Below are positions 46,013-56,768 of a stretch of 64,000 nucleotides of DNA, in pieces. The first letter of the stretch is position 1, and each line of letters starts with the position of its first letter. Origin of the DNA: Nonomuraea basaltis (GTDB taxonomy: Bacteria > Actinomycetota > Actinomycetes > Streptosporangiales > Streptosporangiaceae); contig NZ_VCJS01000015.1 in the NCBI RefSeq assembly GCF_005893125.1, forward strand, positions 44,939-108,938, given 5' to 3'. The notes beneath the pieces are model-generated. The model saw only the letters and a program-made list of their open reading frames with translations. It ran no database searches and was not told where the DNA came from. The position numbers were made by a program, and so were the translations under genes.

Positions 46013-48352
46013 ATGACCTTGGAGGCGTTGAGAGACGGGGATCCACGCCGGGTGGGGCCGTACACCCTGCTGGGCCGGCTGGGTGAAGGCGGGATGGGCG
46101 TCGTCTTCCTGGGGCAGGGGCCGGACGGCGCGCGGGTGGCCGTCAAGCTGATCCACGCCAGGTTGGACGCGGACGCCGGCTTCCGGCGGCGCTTCGCCCG
46201 CGAGGTGGCGGCCGCCAAGCGGGTCGCCAGGTTCTGCACCGCGCCCGTTCTCGACGCCGACGTCGAGGGCGACGTGGCCTATCTGGTCACCGAATACGTC
46301 GAAGGGCCGAGCCTGGGAGAGGTGGTCAGCGAGTCGGGGCCGCTGAAGGGTTCGGCGCTCGACGGGCTGGCCGCGTCCATGGCGATGGCACTGCGGGCCA
46401 TCCACGGGGCCGGCGTGGTGCACCGCGACCTCAAGCCGTCGAACGTGCTGCTCTCCCAGGTGGGGCCCAAGGTCATCGACTTCGGCATCGCGCAGCTCGC
46501 GGACGCGGAAATGAGCAGCGCGATCGTGGGGACGCCCGCGTACATGTCGCCCGAGCAGGTGTCGGGCTCCCCCATCGGGCCGGCCTCTGACATCTTCTCG
46601 TGGGGCTGCACGGTCGCCTTCGCGGCCGGCGGCCTTCCGCCGTTCGGCTCCGGCTCGGTGCCCACGATCCTCCTGCGCATCGTCAACGAGCCCCCGGACC
46701 TGCGCGGACTCTCGGGCCCGTTACGGGACCTGGTGCTGGCGGCCCTCGCCAAGAACCCGGCCGAACGCCCGACGGCGCAGGCCTTGATGGACCACCTCAG
46801 CACCGCCAACGCGTCCCTGCCCATGCCACCCCCGCCCCCGGGCGCACATCCGCCGGACAGCAGCCCCCAGAGTGCGAGCGTGCCCGGCGCAAGGCGCACG
46901 GGGGACGCACCGGCGGGTGGGGCCTCCGGACACGCCGACGCGACGCAGCCCAGCAGCGTGCTGGCGGCCGGGACCGCGCCAGGCGCCGGCGTCCCCCCGG
47001 CAAGTGCGCCGAGCATCGGTGCACCGGGGACCAGCGCGGCCGGTGCCAATGTGCCGAGTACCGGTGCTGGTGCCGGCGGTGCTGGTGCGGCTGGGGTGGC
47101 GGAGGGCGGGGCGGCTGGGCGGCGCAGGCGGTTGCTGGCGGCGGCGGCCGCTTTGGTCGTGGCGATGGCGGGTGTGTCGGTGGCGCTCGTGTGGCGCGGC
47201 CAGGACCCGGCCGGCGTGCGGAATCCGGCGGCGCAGGACGCCACAGGCGGCGGCACGGCTCAGGACGGCACCGGCGACGGGGCGTCCGCGACGGCCTCCC
47301 GGGCCAACAGGCCCGCCACCCAGCCGGCGACCTCCGCTCAGAACCCGCTCAGAGCCCAGGAGAGCGTCCGTTTCTACTCCCCCGACGAGCCGGCAGCCAG
47401 CCGCCAGGCCGCGCTCTGGGCCGCGGACCGTCCCAAGGACGCCGAGCTCATGAGCAAGCTGGCCAAAGTCCCCCATGCCATCCGCCTGAACGAGCCCGAG
47501 GTCAGGTCCAAGGTCGACAACACCATCACGGCAGCCGAGGAGGCCGGCGGCGTGCCGGTGTTCCTGATCAACTACATGCCCGGCAGCGACTGCCAGCCGA
47601 CCGGCGCGTCCGACATGGTCGCGTACCAGGACTGGATCAAGGGCATCGCCGATCAGATCGACGACGCCAAGACCGTGATCATCCTGGAGCCCTCCAGCCT
47701 GGTCAAGCTCCCCGGCACCAAGGACTGCGACCTGCAGGGCTCCCCCGACCAGCGCTACAAGGACCTGCGCGAGGCCGTACAGACCCTCAAGGGCAACCCC
47801 AATACGGCGGTCTACCTCGACGGCAGCCTGGACCTCTACCCGGGCGCCGAGATCCTTTCGGAGCGGCTGATCGCGTCGGGGATCGAGCGGGCGGACGGGT
47901 TCTTCGTCAACGCGACCGGTCACCAGAGCACGGAGAAGAGCGTCGCGTACGGCAAGAAGCTGTCCGCCTGCATCGGCGTCCAGTTGGAGACGGGCAGGAA
48001 GGGCTGTCCCACGGACGTCAAGGTGGATTCGGCTAGGATGCCGCACTTCGTCGTCGACACCAGCAGGAACGGTCGGGGCGCATGGACCACGGCGAAGCCC
48101 TACCCGGACCCGCAGACGTGGTGCAACCCGCCGGGCAGGGGTCTCGGCGCCCGGCCGACCACGGTCACGGGCGAGGAGCTGGTGGACGCGTACCTGTGGA
48201 TCGCCCGGGCGGGCTCGTCCAGCGGCAGGTGCCGGCGCGGCACCGACGGTGAGAAGGATCCAGAGCGCGGCGTCGTGTCCCCGGAGGCCGGCGAGTGGTG
48301 GGACGTGCTGGCGCTCGAAAGGGCAAAATTGGCCGATCCCCCGTTGCGGTGA
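46013..48352 (+). CDS. Membrane Ser/Thr kinase with GH6 (cellulase-fold) ectodomain
   Basis: 779 residues. Kinase domain about 15-270: GEGGMGVVF glycine loop, VAVKLI lysine, HRDLKPSNVLL catalytic loop, DFGIA, and SPEQ. A Pro/Ala/Gly-rich linker (270-365) leads to one membrane helix (about 370-392, after RRRRLL). The outer part, about 445-775, is a GH6 fold: PGSDC, IILEPSSL, VYLDG, FVVDTSRNGRGAW, WCNPPGRGLGARP, DAYLWIARAG. Compared with the GH6 signatures, V-x-Y-x2-P-x-R-D-C reads LINYMPGSDC (acid Asp kept), EPD reads EPS, and the usual ESDG/ECDG near the end reads SSSG. It therefore looks like a sugar-binding sensor rather than an active cellulase. Such an ectodomain instead of PASTA repeats is unusual. 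Confidence 0.88.
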   Translation: MTLEALRDGDPRRVGPYTLLGRLGEGGMGVVFLGQGPDGARVAVKLIHARLDADAGFRRRFAREVAAAKRVARFCTAPVLDADVEGDVAYLVTEYVEGPSLGEVVSESGPLKGSALDGLAASMAMALRAIHGAGVVHRDLKPSNVLLSQVGPKVIDFGIAQLADAEMSSAIVGTPAYMSPEQVSGSPIGPASDIFSWGCTVAFAAGGLPPFGSGSVPTILLRIVNEPPDLRGLSGPLRDLVLAALAKNPAERPTAQALMDHLSTANASLPMPPPPPGAHPPDSSPQSASVPGARRTGDAPAGGASGHADATQPSSVLAAGTAPGAGVPPASAPSIGAPGTSAAGANVPSTGAGAGGAGAAGVAEGGAAGRRRRLLAAAAALVVAMAGVSVALVWRGQDPAGVRNPAAQDATGGGTAQDGTGDGASATASRANRPATQPATSAQNPLRAQESVRFYSPDEPAASRQAALWAADRPKDAELMSKLAKVPHAIRLNEPEVRSKVDNTITAAEEAGGVPVFLINYMPGSDCQPTGASDMVAYQDWIKGIADQIDDAKTVIILEPSSLVKLPGTKDCDLQGSPDQRYKDLREAVQTLKGNPNTAVYLDGSLDLYPGAEILSERLIASGIERADGFFVNATGHQSTEKSVAYGKKLSACIGVQLETGRKGCPTDVKVDSARMPHFVVDTSRNGRGAWTTAKPYPDPQTWCNPPGRGLGARPTTVTGEELVDAYLWIARAGSSSGRCRRGTDGEKDPERGVVSPEAGEWWDVLALERAKLADPPLR

Positions 48353-48416
48353 GGGTGGTGCTCCGTCCCGATCCTGAAGGACCGGGTCTCCACACCACAA
48401 GTCAGATGAACACAGA

Positions 48417-49145
48417 ATGGATGCTGTGACCGCACGCCTGCGCATCGCCCCAGAGCTGAGGATGTTCCTGCCCGTGAGCCGCCGCCAGGAATGGCAGGAG
48501 GTGACCCCGGACGGCACCTCCACGCTGGGCCACCATGTCGAGTCGATCGGCATCCCGCTGACCGAGGTGGGCCCGATGACCGTGGACGGCCGCGGCGTGT
48601 CGCCCTCCTACCAGCCGGCGCCCGGCGACGTGGTGGAGGTGCCGCCAGTGCCCCGGCCGCAGCAACTTCCCGAGGAGCCGCGTTTCCTGCTCGACGTGCA
48701 CCTGGGCACGCTGGCCCGGCGGTTGCGGCTGCTCGGCATCGACGCCGCCTACCACAACGACATGGACGACCCCGCGCTCGTGGCGCAGGCCAACGAGGAG
48801 CGCCGGGTGCTGCTCACCCAGGACCGCGGTCTGCTGCGCCGCCGCGCCCTGTGGCTGGGCGCGTACGTGCGCGGCTCCCGGCCCGCCGACCAGCTGCGCG
48901 ACCTGCTCGAACGCTTCTCCCCGCCGCTGTGCCCCTGGACCAGGTGCACAGCGTGCAACGGGGAGCTCGTGCCGGTCGACAAGGTCGAGGTCGAGCCGCT
49001 GCTGGAGGCCGGCACCCGGCGCAACTACGACGCCTACGGGCAGTGCGGGAACTGCGGCCAGGTGTACTGGCACGGGGCGCACAGCGACCACCTGGAGGAG
49101 ATCGTCAGGACGGCCCGCGCGTGGACATCCCAGGAGGCGTCGTAG
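48417..49145 (+). CDS. Mut7-C RNase-domain protein with ubiquitin-like N-terminus
   Basis: 242 residues. The first 80 residues form a MoaD/ThiS-like ubiquitin fold (ARLRIAPELRMFLPVSRRQE, VTVDGRG-type loop, APGDVVEVPPV). The middle is the Mut7-C PIN-like nuclease domain with FLLDVHLGTLARRLRLLGID and DRGLLRRRA, acidic residues in VHLGT-D and TQDRG. A zinc ribbon follows: CTACNG...CGNCGQVYWHGAHSDH. The family is conserved across bacteria and archaea and predicted to process RNA; no specific target is known. Stand-alone gene, 64 bp after the kinase. Confidence 0.85.
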   Translation: MDAVTARLRIAPELRMFLPVSRRQEWQEVTPDGTSTLGHHVESIGIPLTEVGPMTVDGRGVSPSYQPAPGDVVEVPPVPRPQQLPEEPRFLLDVHLGTLARRLRLLGIDAAYHNDMDDPALVAQANEERRVLLTQDRGLLRRRALWLGAYVRGSRPADQLRDLLERFSPPLCPWTRCTACNGELVPVDKVEVEPLLEAGTRRNYDAYGQCGNCGQVYWHGAHSDHLEEIVRTARAWTSQEAS

Positions 49146-49207
49146 CGGGGCACAGCTGGAAGGGCTGTGCCATTCTGATCGACATCTCCTCCCCGAAGGA
49201 AGGTCGC

Positions 49208-51778
49208 GTGGAATTTCGCATCATGGGGCCGCTGGAGGTACTCGACGCCGACGGGCGGGATCGTACGCCGACGGTGCCGAAGCACCGTGACCTGCTGGCG
49301 ATGTTCCTGTTGAACGCGCGCCGCCCGCTGACGGCCGAGCGGCTGCGCAGGCTGCTGTGGCCGCGCGAGGGCGGCGACCGGTCGGACTCCCTGGTCCGCG
49401 GCTACGTGGGGCAGCTGCGCCGGCTGATCGGCCAGGATGTGATCACGACCGGGTCCGGCTCGTACGTGCTGGCCCTCGGCGACGAGGAGCTGGACGTCGA
49501 CCGGTTCCGGCTGCTCGTGGACCGGGGCGCCTATGAGGAGGCGCTGGCGCTGTGGCGCGGCGAGGCCCTGGAGGACGTGGACCCCGAGGGCGAGCGGTGG
49601 GTGGAGACGCGGCGGCTGCGCGAGGAGCTGGAGGAGCTGCGGCTGCTGGCGCTGGAGCGCAGGGTGCAGGCCGACCTGGACGCGGGGCGTCACCGCGAGC
49701 TGCTGGCCGAGCTGCGCCGGCTGACCAAGCAGCACCCGATGTGGCAGCGCTTCCGCGGCCAGTACATGCTGGCGCTCTACCGCAGCGGCCGCCGGGTGGA
49801 CGCGCTGGCCGCGTACGCGGTGCTGCGCGACCAGCTCGACGGCGGGCACGCCATCGAGCCGGACCCGGAGCTGCAGCTGCTCTACCATCGCATGCTGCAC
49901 GACGACGCGTCGCTGCACGTCTCGGCCGGGCCGCCGGTGCTGCTGCCGCCCGACGTGGCCGACTTCACCGGCCGGGCAGAGCTGCTGAACCGGGTGATCG
50001 GCGGCCAGGTCGTGGTGCACGGCCAGGCGGGGGCGGGCAAGTCGGCGCTGGCCGTGCACGCGGCCTGGCGGCGGCGCGAGAGCTTCCCCGACGGCATCCT
50101 GTACGCCGACCTGCGCGAGACCACGGCCCCCTCGGCGGTGCTGGAGGACTTCCTGCGCTGGCTGGGCTGCCCGGCCCAGGCGATACCGGCGTCGCTGGAG
50201 CAGCGGGAACGTCTGTTCCGCACGTACACGGCCAACCGCAGGCTGCTGGTGCTGCTGGACAACGCCGCCGGCGAGGCGCAGGTGCGGCCGCTGCTGACCT
50301 CGTGCCCGACGGTCGTGACCAGCCGCTCCTCGCTCGGCGGCCTGACGAGCGCGCTGCGGCTGTCGGTGGGCGTGCTGGACGACGAGGACGCTCTGGAGCT
50401 GCTCGTCAGGAGCTCGGGCCGGGCCGCGGACGACGCGCTGCGCAGGCTGGCGCGCTTCTGCGGCAGCCTGCCGATCGCGCTGCGCGTCGCGGGCTCCCGG
50501 CTGGCGGCCCGCCCGGAGTGGACCGTCGACTACCTGGTCGGCTTGCTGGAGAACGAGCACGAGCGGCTCGACCGGCTGCACGCGGGCGACCTGACGGTGC
50601 GCAGCGTGTTCGCAATCGGGTTCGACGGGCTGCCCGAGGCCGCCAAGCTGACGCTGCGCGGGCTCGGCGCGCTGTCCGCGCCGGACTTCGCGGACTGGGT
50701 GACCGAGCGGCTGGGCGGGCAGGCGGAGGCGCTGGTGGACGCCGGGCTGCTGGAGACGCACGGCGTGGACGTGGCGGGCCAGGTCCGCTACCGGCTGCAC
50801 GACCTGACCCGGCTGTTCGCCCGCGAGCAACCGGTGCCTGGCGTGCTGGCGAAGCTGTCGGAGGTGGTGCTGGCCAGGGTCCGGGCGTCGCGGTTCTCGC
50901 TGGTGTCGGGCGATCCGGCCACGGCGGTGGCGACCAGGGACATCAGGGAGTCCGTGGAGTGGCTGGCGGCCGAGCGGGCGTTCCTGATCAGCCTGGTCGC
51001 CGACCTGCACGCGGCGGGCCTGGACGACGGGTGCTGGCGGCTGGCGCACTTGCTGGCGCCGTACCTGGAGCGGCACCGGTTCCTGGACGACTGGCGGGCG
51101 GTGGCCGGTCCCGCGCTGGAGTCGGCGCGCCGGGCGGGCGACGACTGGGGCGAAGCGCTCATCCTGCTGGACCAGGGCGACCTGCGTCTTGCTGAGCGGG
51201 AGTGGGACGGCGCGCACGAGCGGCTGCGGCTCGCGCTCGGCATGTTCCTGCGCCAAGGCCGCACCCGCGACGTCAACCACACCAGGCGCCGGCTCGGCCG
51301 CGTGCACCTGGAGCTGGGGCGCCTGGAGGAGGCGGAGCGGGCCCTGCTCACCTGCCTGGAGGGCGCGGGCAACCAGCGCGACGCGGCGGACGCCGAGCGG
51401 GTGCTCGGCGTCGTGCTGCGCCGCGCGGGCCGGCTCGACGAGGCCGCCGACCGGCTGCTGGCGGCCGTCGGGCACCTCGCCGAGCTGGGCGACCGGCACC
51501 GGCAGGCCGACACGCTGCTGGAGCTGTCCGCGGTACGCCTGGCGCAGGGCGCCAAGCCGGACGCCCGGGAGGCCGCCGAGCAGGCCAGGGGCATCGCCGT
51601 ACGGCTCGGCGACCGGCTGCTGGACGCGCATGCCCTGCTGGCGCTGGCGAGGGTGAACCGGGCGGAGGGCGCGGCCGAGCGCTCGCGCGAGCTGGCCAGG
51701 GCGGCCCTGGAGGTCTTCGAGGAGACCCGCGATCTCCAGGGCGGCGCGAACGCCCGGGCCCTCCTGGCGCCCGGCTAG
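49208..51778 (+). CDS. AfsR/SARP-like regulator with NB-ARC ATPase and TPR-like repeats
   Basis: 856 residues, GTG start with AAGGAAGG upstream. N-terminal winged helix about 1-95 (EFRIMGPLEVLDADGRD, LRRLLWPREGGDRSDSLVRG), then the BTAD helical domain to about 245. NB-ARC/STAND ATPase with Walker A VHGQAGAGKSALAVHAAW near residue 275, Walker B LLVLLDNAA, and CGSLPIALRVAGSRLAARP. TPR-like helices fill the C-terminal 250 residues. This is the AfsR-type architecture that activates secondary metabolism or, in some cases, other local operons. It converges with the urea transporter genes; its target cannot be deduced. Confidence 0.88.
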   Translation: MEFRIMGPLEVLDADGRDRTPTVPKHRDLLAMFLLNARRPLTAERLRRLLWPREGGDRSDSLVRGYVGQLRRLIGQDVITTGSGSYVLALGDEELDVDRFRLLVDRGAYEEALALWRGEALEDVDPEGERWVETRRLREELEELRLLALERRVQADLDAGRHRELLAELRRLTKQHPMWQRFRGQYMLALYRSGRRVDALAAYAVLRDQLDGGHAIEPDPELQLLYHRMLHDDASLHVSAGPPVLLPPDVADFTGRAELLNRVIGGQVVVHGQAGAGKSALAVHAAWRRRESFPDGILYADLRETTAPSAVLEDFLRWLGCPAQAIPASLEQRERLFRTYTANRRLLVLLDNAAGEAQVRPLLTSCPTVVTSRSSLGGLTSALRLSVGVLDDEDALELLVRSSGRAADDALRRLARFCGSLPIALRVAGSRLAARPEWTVDYLVGLLENEHERLDRLHAGDLTVRSVFAIGFDGLPEAAKLTLRGLGALSAPDFADWVTERLGGQAEALVDAGLLETHGVDVAGQVRYRLHDLTRLFAREQPVPGVLAKLSEVVLARVRASRFSLVSGDPATAVATRDIRESVEWLAAERAFLISLVADLHAAGLDDGCWRLAHLLAPYLERHRFLDDWRAVAGPALESARRAGDDWGEALILLDQGDLRLAEREWDGAHERLRLALGMFLRQGRTRDVNHTRRRLGRVHLELGRLEEAERALLTCLEGAGNQRDAADAERVLGVVLRRAGRLDEAADRLLAAVGHLAELGDRHRQADTLLELSAVRLAQGAKPDAREAAEQARGIAVRLGDRLLDAHALLALARVNRAEGAAERSRELARAALEVFEETRDLQGGANARALLAPG

Positions 51779-52441
51779 ACGGCGAGCAGGCGGCGGACGT
51801 CCTCGCGGTGCAGCTCCTGGGCGTCCCCGGTCCGTACGACGTGCCCGGCGTCGAGGATGACGAACCTGTCGGCCAGCCGCAGCGCGATGTCCAGGTACTG
51901 CTCCACGAGCAGCACGGCCAGCCCCGAGGCGTGCAGCCCTTCGATGGCCGCCTCGATCTCGAGGATGATCGACGGCTGGATGCCCTCGGTCGGCTCGTCG
52001 AGGATGAGCATCCTGGGCCTGGTCACCAGGGCGCGGGCCATGGCGAGCTGCTGTTGCTGCCCGCCCGACAGATGCCCGGCGCTGCGCTTGAGCATGGGCT
52101 TGAGCGCGGGGAAGACGTCCAGGGCCTCGTCGATCGCCGACTTGGGCTGCTTGGCGGCCTCCACGGTCACCAGCAGATTGCCCATGACGGAGAGCTGGGG
52201 GAAGCACTGGTGGCCCTGCGGGACGTATCCCATGCCGAGCCGCACCCGCTCGTGAGGTTTGAGCTTGGTGACGTCGCGGCCGTCGAAGGCGATGCTGCCG
52301 GCCGTCGCGGGCAGCACGCCCATGACGGTGTTGAGCAGAGTGGTCTTGCCGACGCCGTTGCGGCCCATCACGCACACGAGCTGCCCGGGCTCGACCTCCA
52401 GCGAAACTCCGAAGAGGACGCGCGCCCTCCCGTACCCTGAC

Positions 52442-52467
<26 letters not shown>
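51775..52467 (-). CDS. urtE: Urea ABC transporter ATP-binding subunit UrtE
   Basis: 230 residues. ABC ATPase of the branched-chain/urea type: Walker A GRNGVGKTTLLNTVMG, signature HLSGGQQQQLAMARAL, Walker B PRMLILDEPTEG. Residues YVPQGHQCFPQLSVMGNLLV mark the Q-loop. Last gene of the urt operon; its start overlaps the urtD end by 26 bp. Powers urea import together with UrtD. Confidence 0.95.
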
Positions 52468-53177
<710 letters not shown>

Positions 53178-53194
<17 letters not shown>

Positions 53195-54206
53195 TTCGCA
53201 ACCTCCCCAGGATGCCGACGATGCCCTTCGGGGCCAGCGTCATGACCAGGATGAACAGCGCGCCCTGCAGGTAGAGCCAGCCGTCGGCGAACTGCTCGCT
53301 GAAGGCCGTCTTGGCGTAGCCCATGAGCACGGCGCCCAGCACGGCCCCGGCCAGCGCGTGCCGCCCGCCGACGGCCACCGCGACGACCAGCTCCAGCGAC
53401 GGCACCACGCCGAGCAGCGCGGGCGAGATGATGCCGACGACCGGGACGAACAGCGCGCCCGCCAGCCCCGCCATGCCCGCCGAGACGGCGAAGGTGACGG
53501 TCTTGACCAGGGCCGGGTCGTAGCCGAGGAAGCGCACCCGGTCCTCGCCGTCCCTGATCGCGACGAGGAGCCGGCCGTACCGGCTGTTCACGAGCTGCCG
53601 GGTGGCCAGGTAGAGGACGCCCAGCACGGAGGCGGTCACCAGGTAGAGCCCCCGCTGGGTGGAGTCCTCGGCGAGGTCCTGGCCGAACAGCTCGAAGAAG
53701 TTCGTCATGCCGTTGGTGCCGCCGGTCAGGCCCTGCTGGCCGACGAGCAGGATGACCAGGGCCGCGGCCAGCGCCTGGGTGAGGATGGCGAAGTACGCGC
53801 CGCGTACGCGCTGGCGGAACACCAGTGTGCCGAGGATCACCGCGATCAGCACCGGCCCCAGCACGGCCATGGCGACGGCGAAGACCGGGTTGGCGAACGG
53901 CACCCACAGCGCGGGCAGGTCCTCCACCCCGCTCCACACCATGAAGTCCGGCAGCCCGTCACTGCCGGCCTCGGTCAGCTTGAGGTACATCGCCATCGAG
54001 TAGCCGCCGAGCCCGAAGAACACACCCTGGCCGAGCGTGAGCATGCCGCCCTTCCCCCAGGCCAGCCCGATCCCGAGCGCGACGATCGCGTAGCACAGGT
54101 ATTTGGCCAGCAGCCCCAGCCGGAACGGCTCCAGCAGCAGCGGGGCCGCGACCAGCGCGATCACGGCGATGGCGGCGAAGGGCAGGTGTCGCTTCAGCAT
54201 GGTCAT
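53178..54206 (-). CDS. urtC: Urea ABC transporter permease UrtC
   Basis: 342 residues, about ten membrane helices. LivM-like permease with the UrtC features LGIGLAWGKGGMLTLGQGVF, GTNGMTNFFELFGQDL and the coupling region VRFLGYDPALVKTVTFAVSA. ATG overlaps the urtB stop (ATGA). Forms the translocation channel with UrtB. Confidence 0.95.
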
Positions 54207-55051
54207 GTGAGCACCCTCGACCTGAGCACGAACATCCCTTGGGGCCGCACCTGCAGGAAGGCGATGATGGCGGCGAACACGATCACCTTCGCGAGCGAGG
54301 CGTCCGACCAGAACTCCGCGTACGAGTTCAGCAGCCCCAGCCCGAGTGCCGCGAGCACCGCCCCGCGCAGCTGCCCGAGACCGCCCGCGACCACGACGAG
54401 GAACGCGTCCACGATGTAGTACGTCCCGAGCGCCGGCCCGACGGGCCCGATGAGCGTCAGCGCGACCCCGGCCACGCCCGCCAGCCCGGACCCGATGAAG
54501 AACGTCAGCATGTCCACCCGCCCGGCGTCGATCCCGCTGGTCGCGGCCAGCTGCCGGTTCTGCACCACGGCCTGCGTCCGGCGCCCCATCCCGGTCCGGG
54601 TGAGGTACGCCCAGACCGCGACCACGCCCGCGACCGCCAGCCCCATGATGAACAGCCGGTTGTACGGCAGGCTGCCCAACCCTCCGGCCAGCCAGGAGGG
54701 GGCGGGCACCTGCACGTTCGGCGCGCCGAACAGGTCGCGGGCGAGCTGCTGCAGCACCAGGCTCACGCCCCAGGTGAGCAGCAGCGTGTCCAGGGGCCGG
54801 CCGTAGAAGTGCCGGATGGCGGCCCGCTCCAGGATCAGTCCCATGACCCCCGCCACCAGGAACGCGACCGGCAGCGCGAGCACGAGGTCCTGCAGCAGGA
54901 ACGCGGTGTACGCGCCCGCCATGATGAACTCGCCGTGCGCCATGTTGATCACGCCCATCTGCCCGAACGTGAACGTCAGCCCGAGCGCGATGAGCAGCAG
55001 CACGGCCCCGATCGACAACCCGATGGGCAGCTGGTTGACGAAGGCGGACAT
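54203..55051 (-). CDS. urtB: Urea ABC transporter permease UrtB
   Basis: 282 residues from the ATG at 55051, which overlaps the urtA stop by one base (TGATG); longer in-frame starts lie inside urtA. LivH-like membrane protein: LTFTFGQMGVINMAHGEFIM, LERAAIRHFYGRPLDTLLLT, and RTQAVVQNRQLAATSGIDAG, the cytoplasmic coupling loop. The Asn-rich VVQNR motif is characteristic of UrtB. Confidence 0.95.
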   Translation of the reverse strand: MSAFVNQLPIGLSIGAVLLLIALGLTFTFGQMGVINMAHGEFIMAGAYTAFLLQDLVLALPVAFLVAGVMGLILERAAIRHFYGRPLDTLLLTWGVSLVLQQLARDLFGAPNVQVPAPSWLAGGLGSLPYNRLFIMGLAVAGVVAVWAYLTRTGMGRRTQAVVQNRQLAATSGIDAGRVDMLTFFIGSGLAGVAGVALTLIGPVGPALGTYYIVDAFLVVVAGGLGQLRGAVLAALGLGLLNSYAEFWSDASLAKVIVFAAIIAFLQVRPQGMFVLRSRVLT

Positions 55052-56256
55052 CAGGAGTTCGCCAGCCCGGAGGCCCACGGGTAGCCCTTGAGGTAGGGGT
55101 CCGGCTTGATGGGCTCGCCGGAGTCCCACACCTGCTTGATCAGGCCGTCGGGCTGGATGATGCCGATGCGGGCGGTCTTGTACATGTGCTGGTTCTCGCC
55201 GTCGATGGTGACCAGGCCCTCGGGGCGTTCGAGCGCGATGCCGGGCGCGGCCTTCTTGACGGCTTCGACCTCGGTCGTGCCGGCCTTCTTGACCGCCTCG
55301 GCCCACAAGTAGACGGCGTTGTAGCCGGCCTCCATGGGGTCGCTCGTCACCTTGTTCGCCCCGTACTTGGCCTTGAACGCCTTGACGAAGGCCTCGTTGG
55401 CCGGGGTCTCGGTGGTCTGGTAGTAGTTCCAGGCGACCGGGTGGCCGGCGATGTTGTCCACGCCGATGCCGGTGACCTCCTCCTCGGCGACGCTCACCGA
55501 CAGCACCGGCATGCTTTCCGCGGTGGCCCCGGCGCTCTTGAGCTGCTTGAAGAAGGCGACGTTGCTGTCGCCGTTGAGGGTGTTGAAGACGGCGTCCGGC
55601 TTGGCCTGCGTGACCTTGTTGACCAGCGTGGAGTACTCGGTGTGGCCGAGCGGGGTGTACTCCTCGCCGAGGATCTCCATCCCGTTCGCGGCCGCGTACG
55701 CCTTGATGATCTTGTTCGCGGTGCGCGGGAAGACGTAGTCGCTGCCGACCAGGAAGATCTTCTTCTTACCCTTCTCCTTGAGGTAGTCCAGGCCCGGGAT
55801 GATCTGCTGGTTGGTGGTGGCGCCGGTGTAGAAGATGTACGGCGAGCTCTCCAGCCCCTCGTACTGCACGGGATACCACAGCAGCGACTTGTAGCGCTCG
55901 AAGACCGGCAGCATCGCCTTCCTGCTGGCCGAGGTCCAGCCGCCGAAGACGGTGGCGACCTTGTCCTGCCTGATCAGCTTGGTGGCCTTCTCGGCGAACG
56001 TCGGCCAGTCGGAGGCGCCGTCCTCGACCACGGGGACGAGCTTCTTGCCGAGCACGCCGCCCGCCTTGTTGATCTCCTCGATCGCGAGCATCTCGGCGTC
56101 GCGCACGGTGACCTCGCTGATCGCCATCGTGCCGCTCAGCGAATGGAGGAGGCCGACCTTGATCTCGCTCTCCTCAGCGGCGGGTTGGGCGTCGGATCCG
56201 CAGGCCGTGAGGGCGAGCAGGAGGGCCGCGGAGACAATGGGGCGGGATATGCGCAC
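55051..56256 (-). CDS. urtA: Urea ABC transporter substrate-binding protein UrtA
   Basis: 401 residues. Lipoprotein signal [20 protein letters not shown] with lipobox LTAC (Cys about residue 19). Periplasmic-binding type I fold: [59 protein letters not shown], and [17 protein letters not shown], all typical of the amide-urea-binding group. Captures urea outside the membrane. First gene of urtABCDE, diverging from the urease operon. Confidence 0.95.
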   Translation of the reverse strand: MRISRPIVSAALLLALTACGSDAQPAAEESEIKVGLLHSLSGTMAISEVTVRDAEMLAIEEINKAGGVLGKKLVPVVEDGASDWPTFAEKATKLIRQDKVATVFGGWTSASRKAMLPVFERYKSLLWYPVQYEGLESSPYIFYTGATTNQQIIPGLDYLKEKGKKKIFLVGSDYVFPRTANKIIKAYAAANGMEILGEEYTPLGHTEYSTLVNKVTQAKPDAVFNTLNGDSNVAFFKQLKSAGATAESMPVLSVSVAEEEVTGIGVDNIAGHPVAWNYYQTTETPANEAFVKAFKAKYGANKVTSDPMEAGYNAVYLWAEAVKKAGTTEVEAVKKAAPGIALERPEGLVTIDGENQHMYKTARIGIIQPDGLIKQVWDSGEPIKPDPYLKGYPWASGLANS

Positions 56257-56465
56257 AGGAGTTCCTCCCTGCTGAGGGATACTGCGAGAAAGGTGACTCC
56301 GCGGTATTTCACATGGAGATCCCGTGCGTTAATTGGCCATTGCCGAATCTTCACAAATGCACAAAGGTCGTCATCCGCCGTCCATGGGCCTGTTCACCAC
56401 AGTGCGAAACCAACACGACATCACCCTGCAACAGCGAGGAAACCGCCGGTTCCTAGGGTCCGGCC
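56257..56465. promoter_or_regulatory. Divergent control region of urt and ure operons
   Basis: 209 bp. On the + strand TAGGGT (56454-56459) ends 6 bp before the ureA ATG, suggesting a leaderless ureA transcript. Two GAAAC elements (56406-56410 and 56439-56443) lie 33 bp apart, exactly three helical turns; GAAAC is half of the GlnR consensus, but the GTNAC partners are not well placed. AGGAGG-type ribosome site precedes urtA. Confidence 0.4.
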
Positions 56466-56768
56466 ATGCGGCTTACCTCACACGAGCAGGAACGGCTGCT
56501 CATCCACGTCGCCGCCGGGGTGGCGCGCGAGCGGCAGGCCAGGGGCCTGCGGCTCAACCATCCCGAGGCTACCGCCATCATCGCGTCGTTCCTCATGGAG
56601 GGCGCCAGGGACGGTCGCACCGTGGCCGATCTCATGGAGGCCGGCCGGTCGGTGCTCGGCCGGGCCGATGTCATGGAGGGCGTGCCGGAGATGCTGGAGA
56701 GCGTGCAGATCGAGGCCACCTTCCCGGACGGCACGAAGCTGGTGACCGTGCACAGGCCGATCCCGTGA
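56466..56768 (+). CDS. ureA: Urease gamma subunit
   Basis: 100 residues, full length. Standard Ure[37 protein letters not shown] segment ([19 protein letters not shown]), and the closing [20 protein letters not shown]. Forms the trimeric (alpha-beta-gamma) urease with UreB and UreC. GTGA overlap with ureB. Confidence 0.97.
   Translation: MRLTSHEQERLLIHVAAGVARERQARGLRLNHPEATAIIASFLMEGARDGRTVADLMEAGRSVLGRADVMEGVPEMLESVQIEATFPDGTKLVTVHRPIP

Noticed and set aside
49034..52375. Minus-strand ORF of over 1100 codons opposite the AfsR-like gene
   Set aside because: Composition is Arg/Gln/Pro/Val-rich with no domain; it is the antisense shadow of the AfsR-like gene and runs into urtE out of frame, a known effect of high GC.
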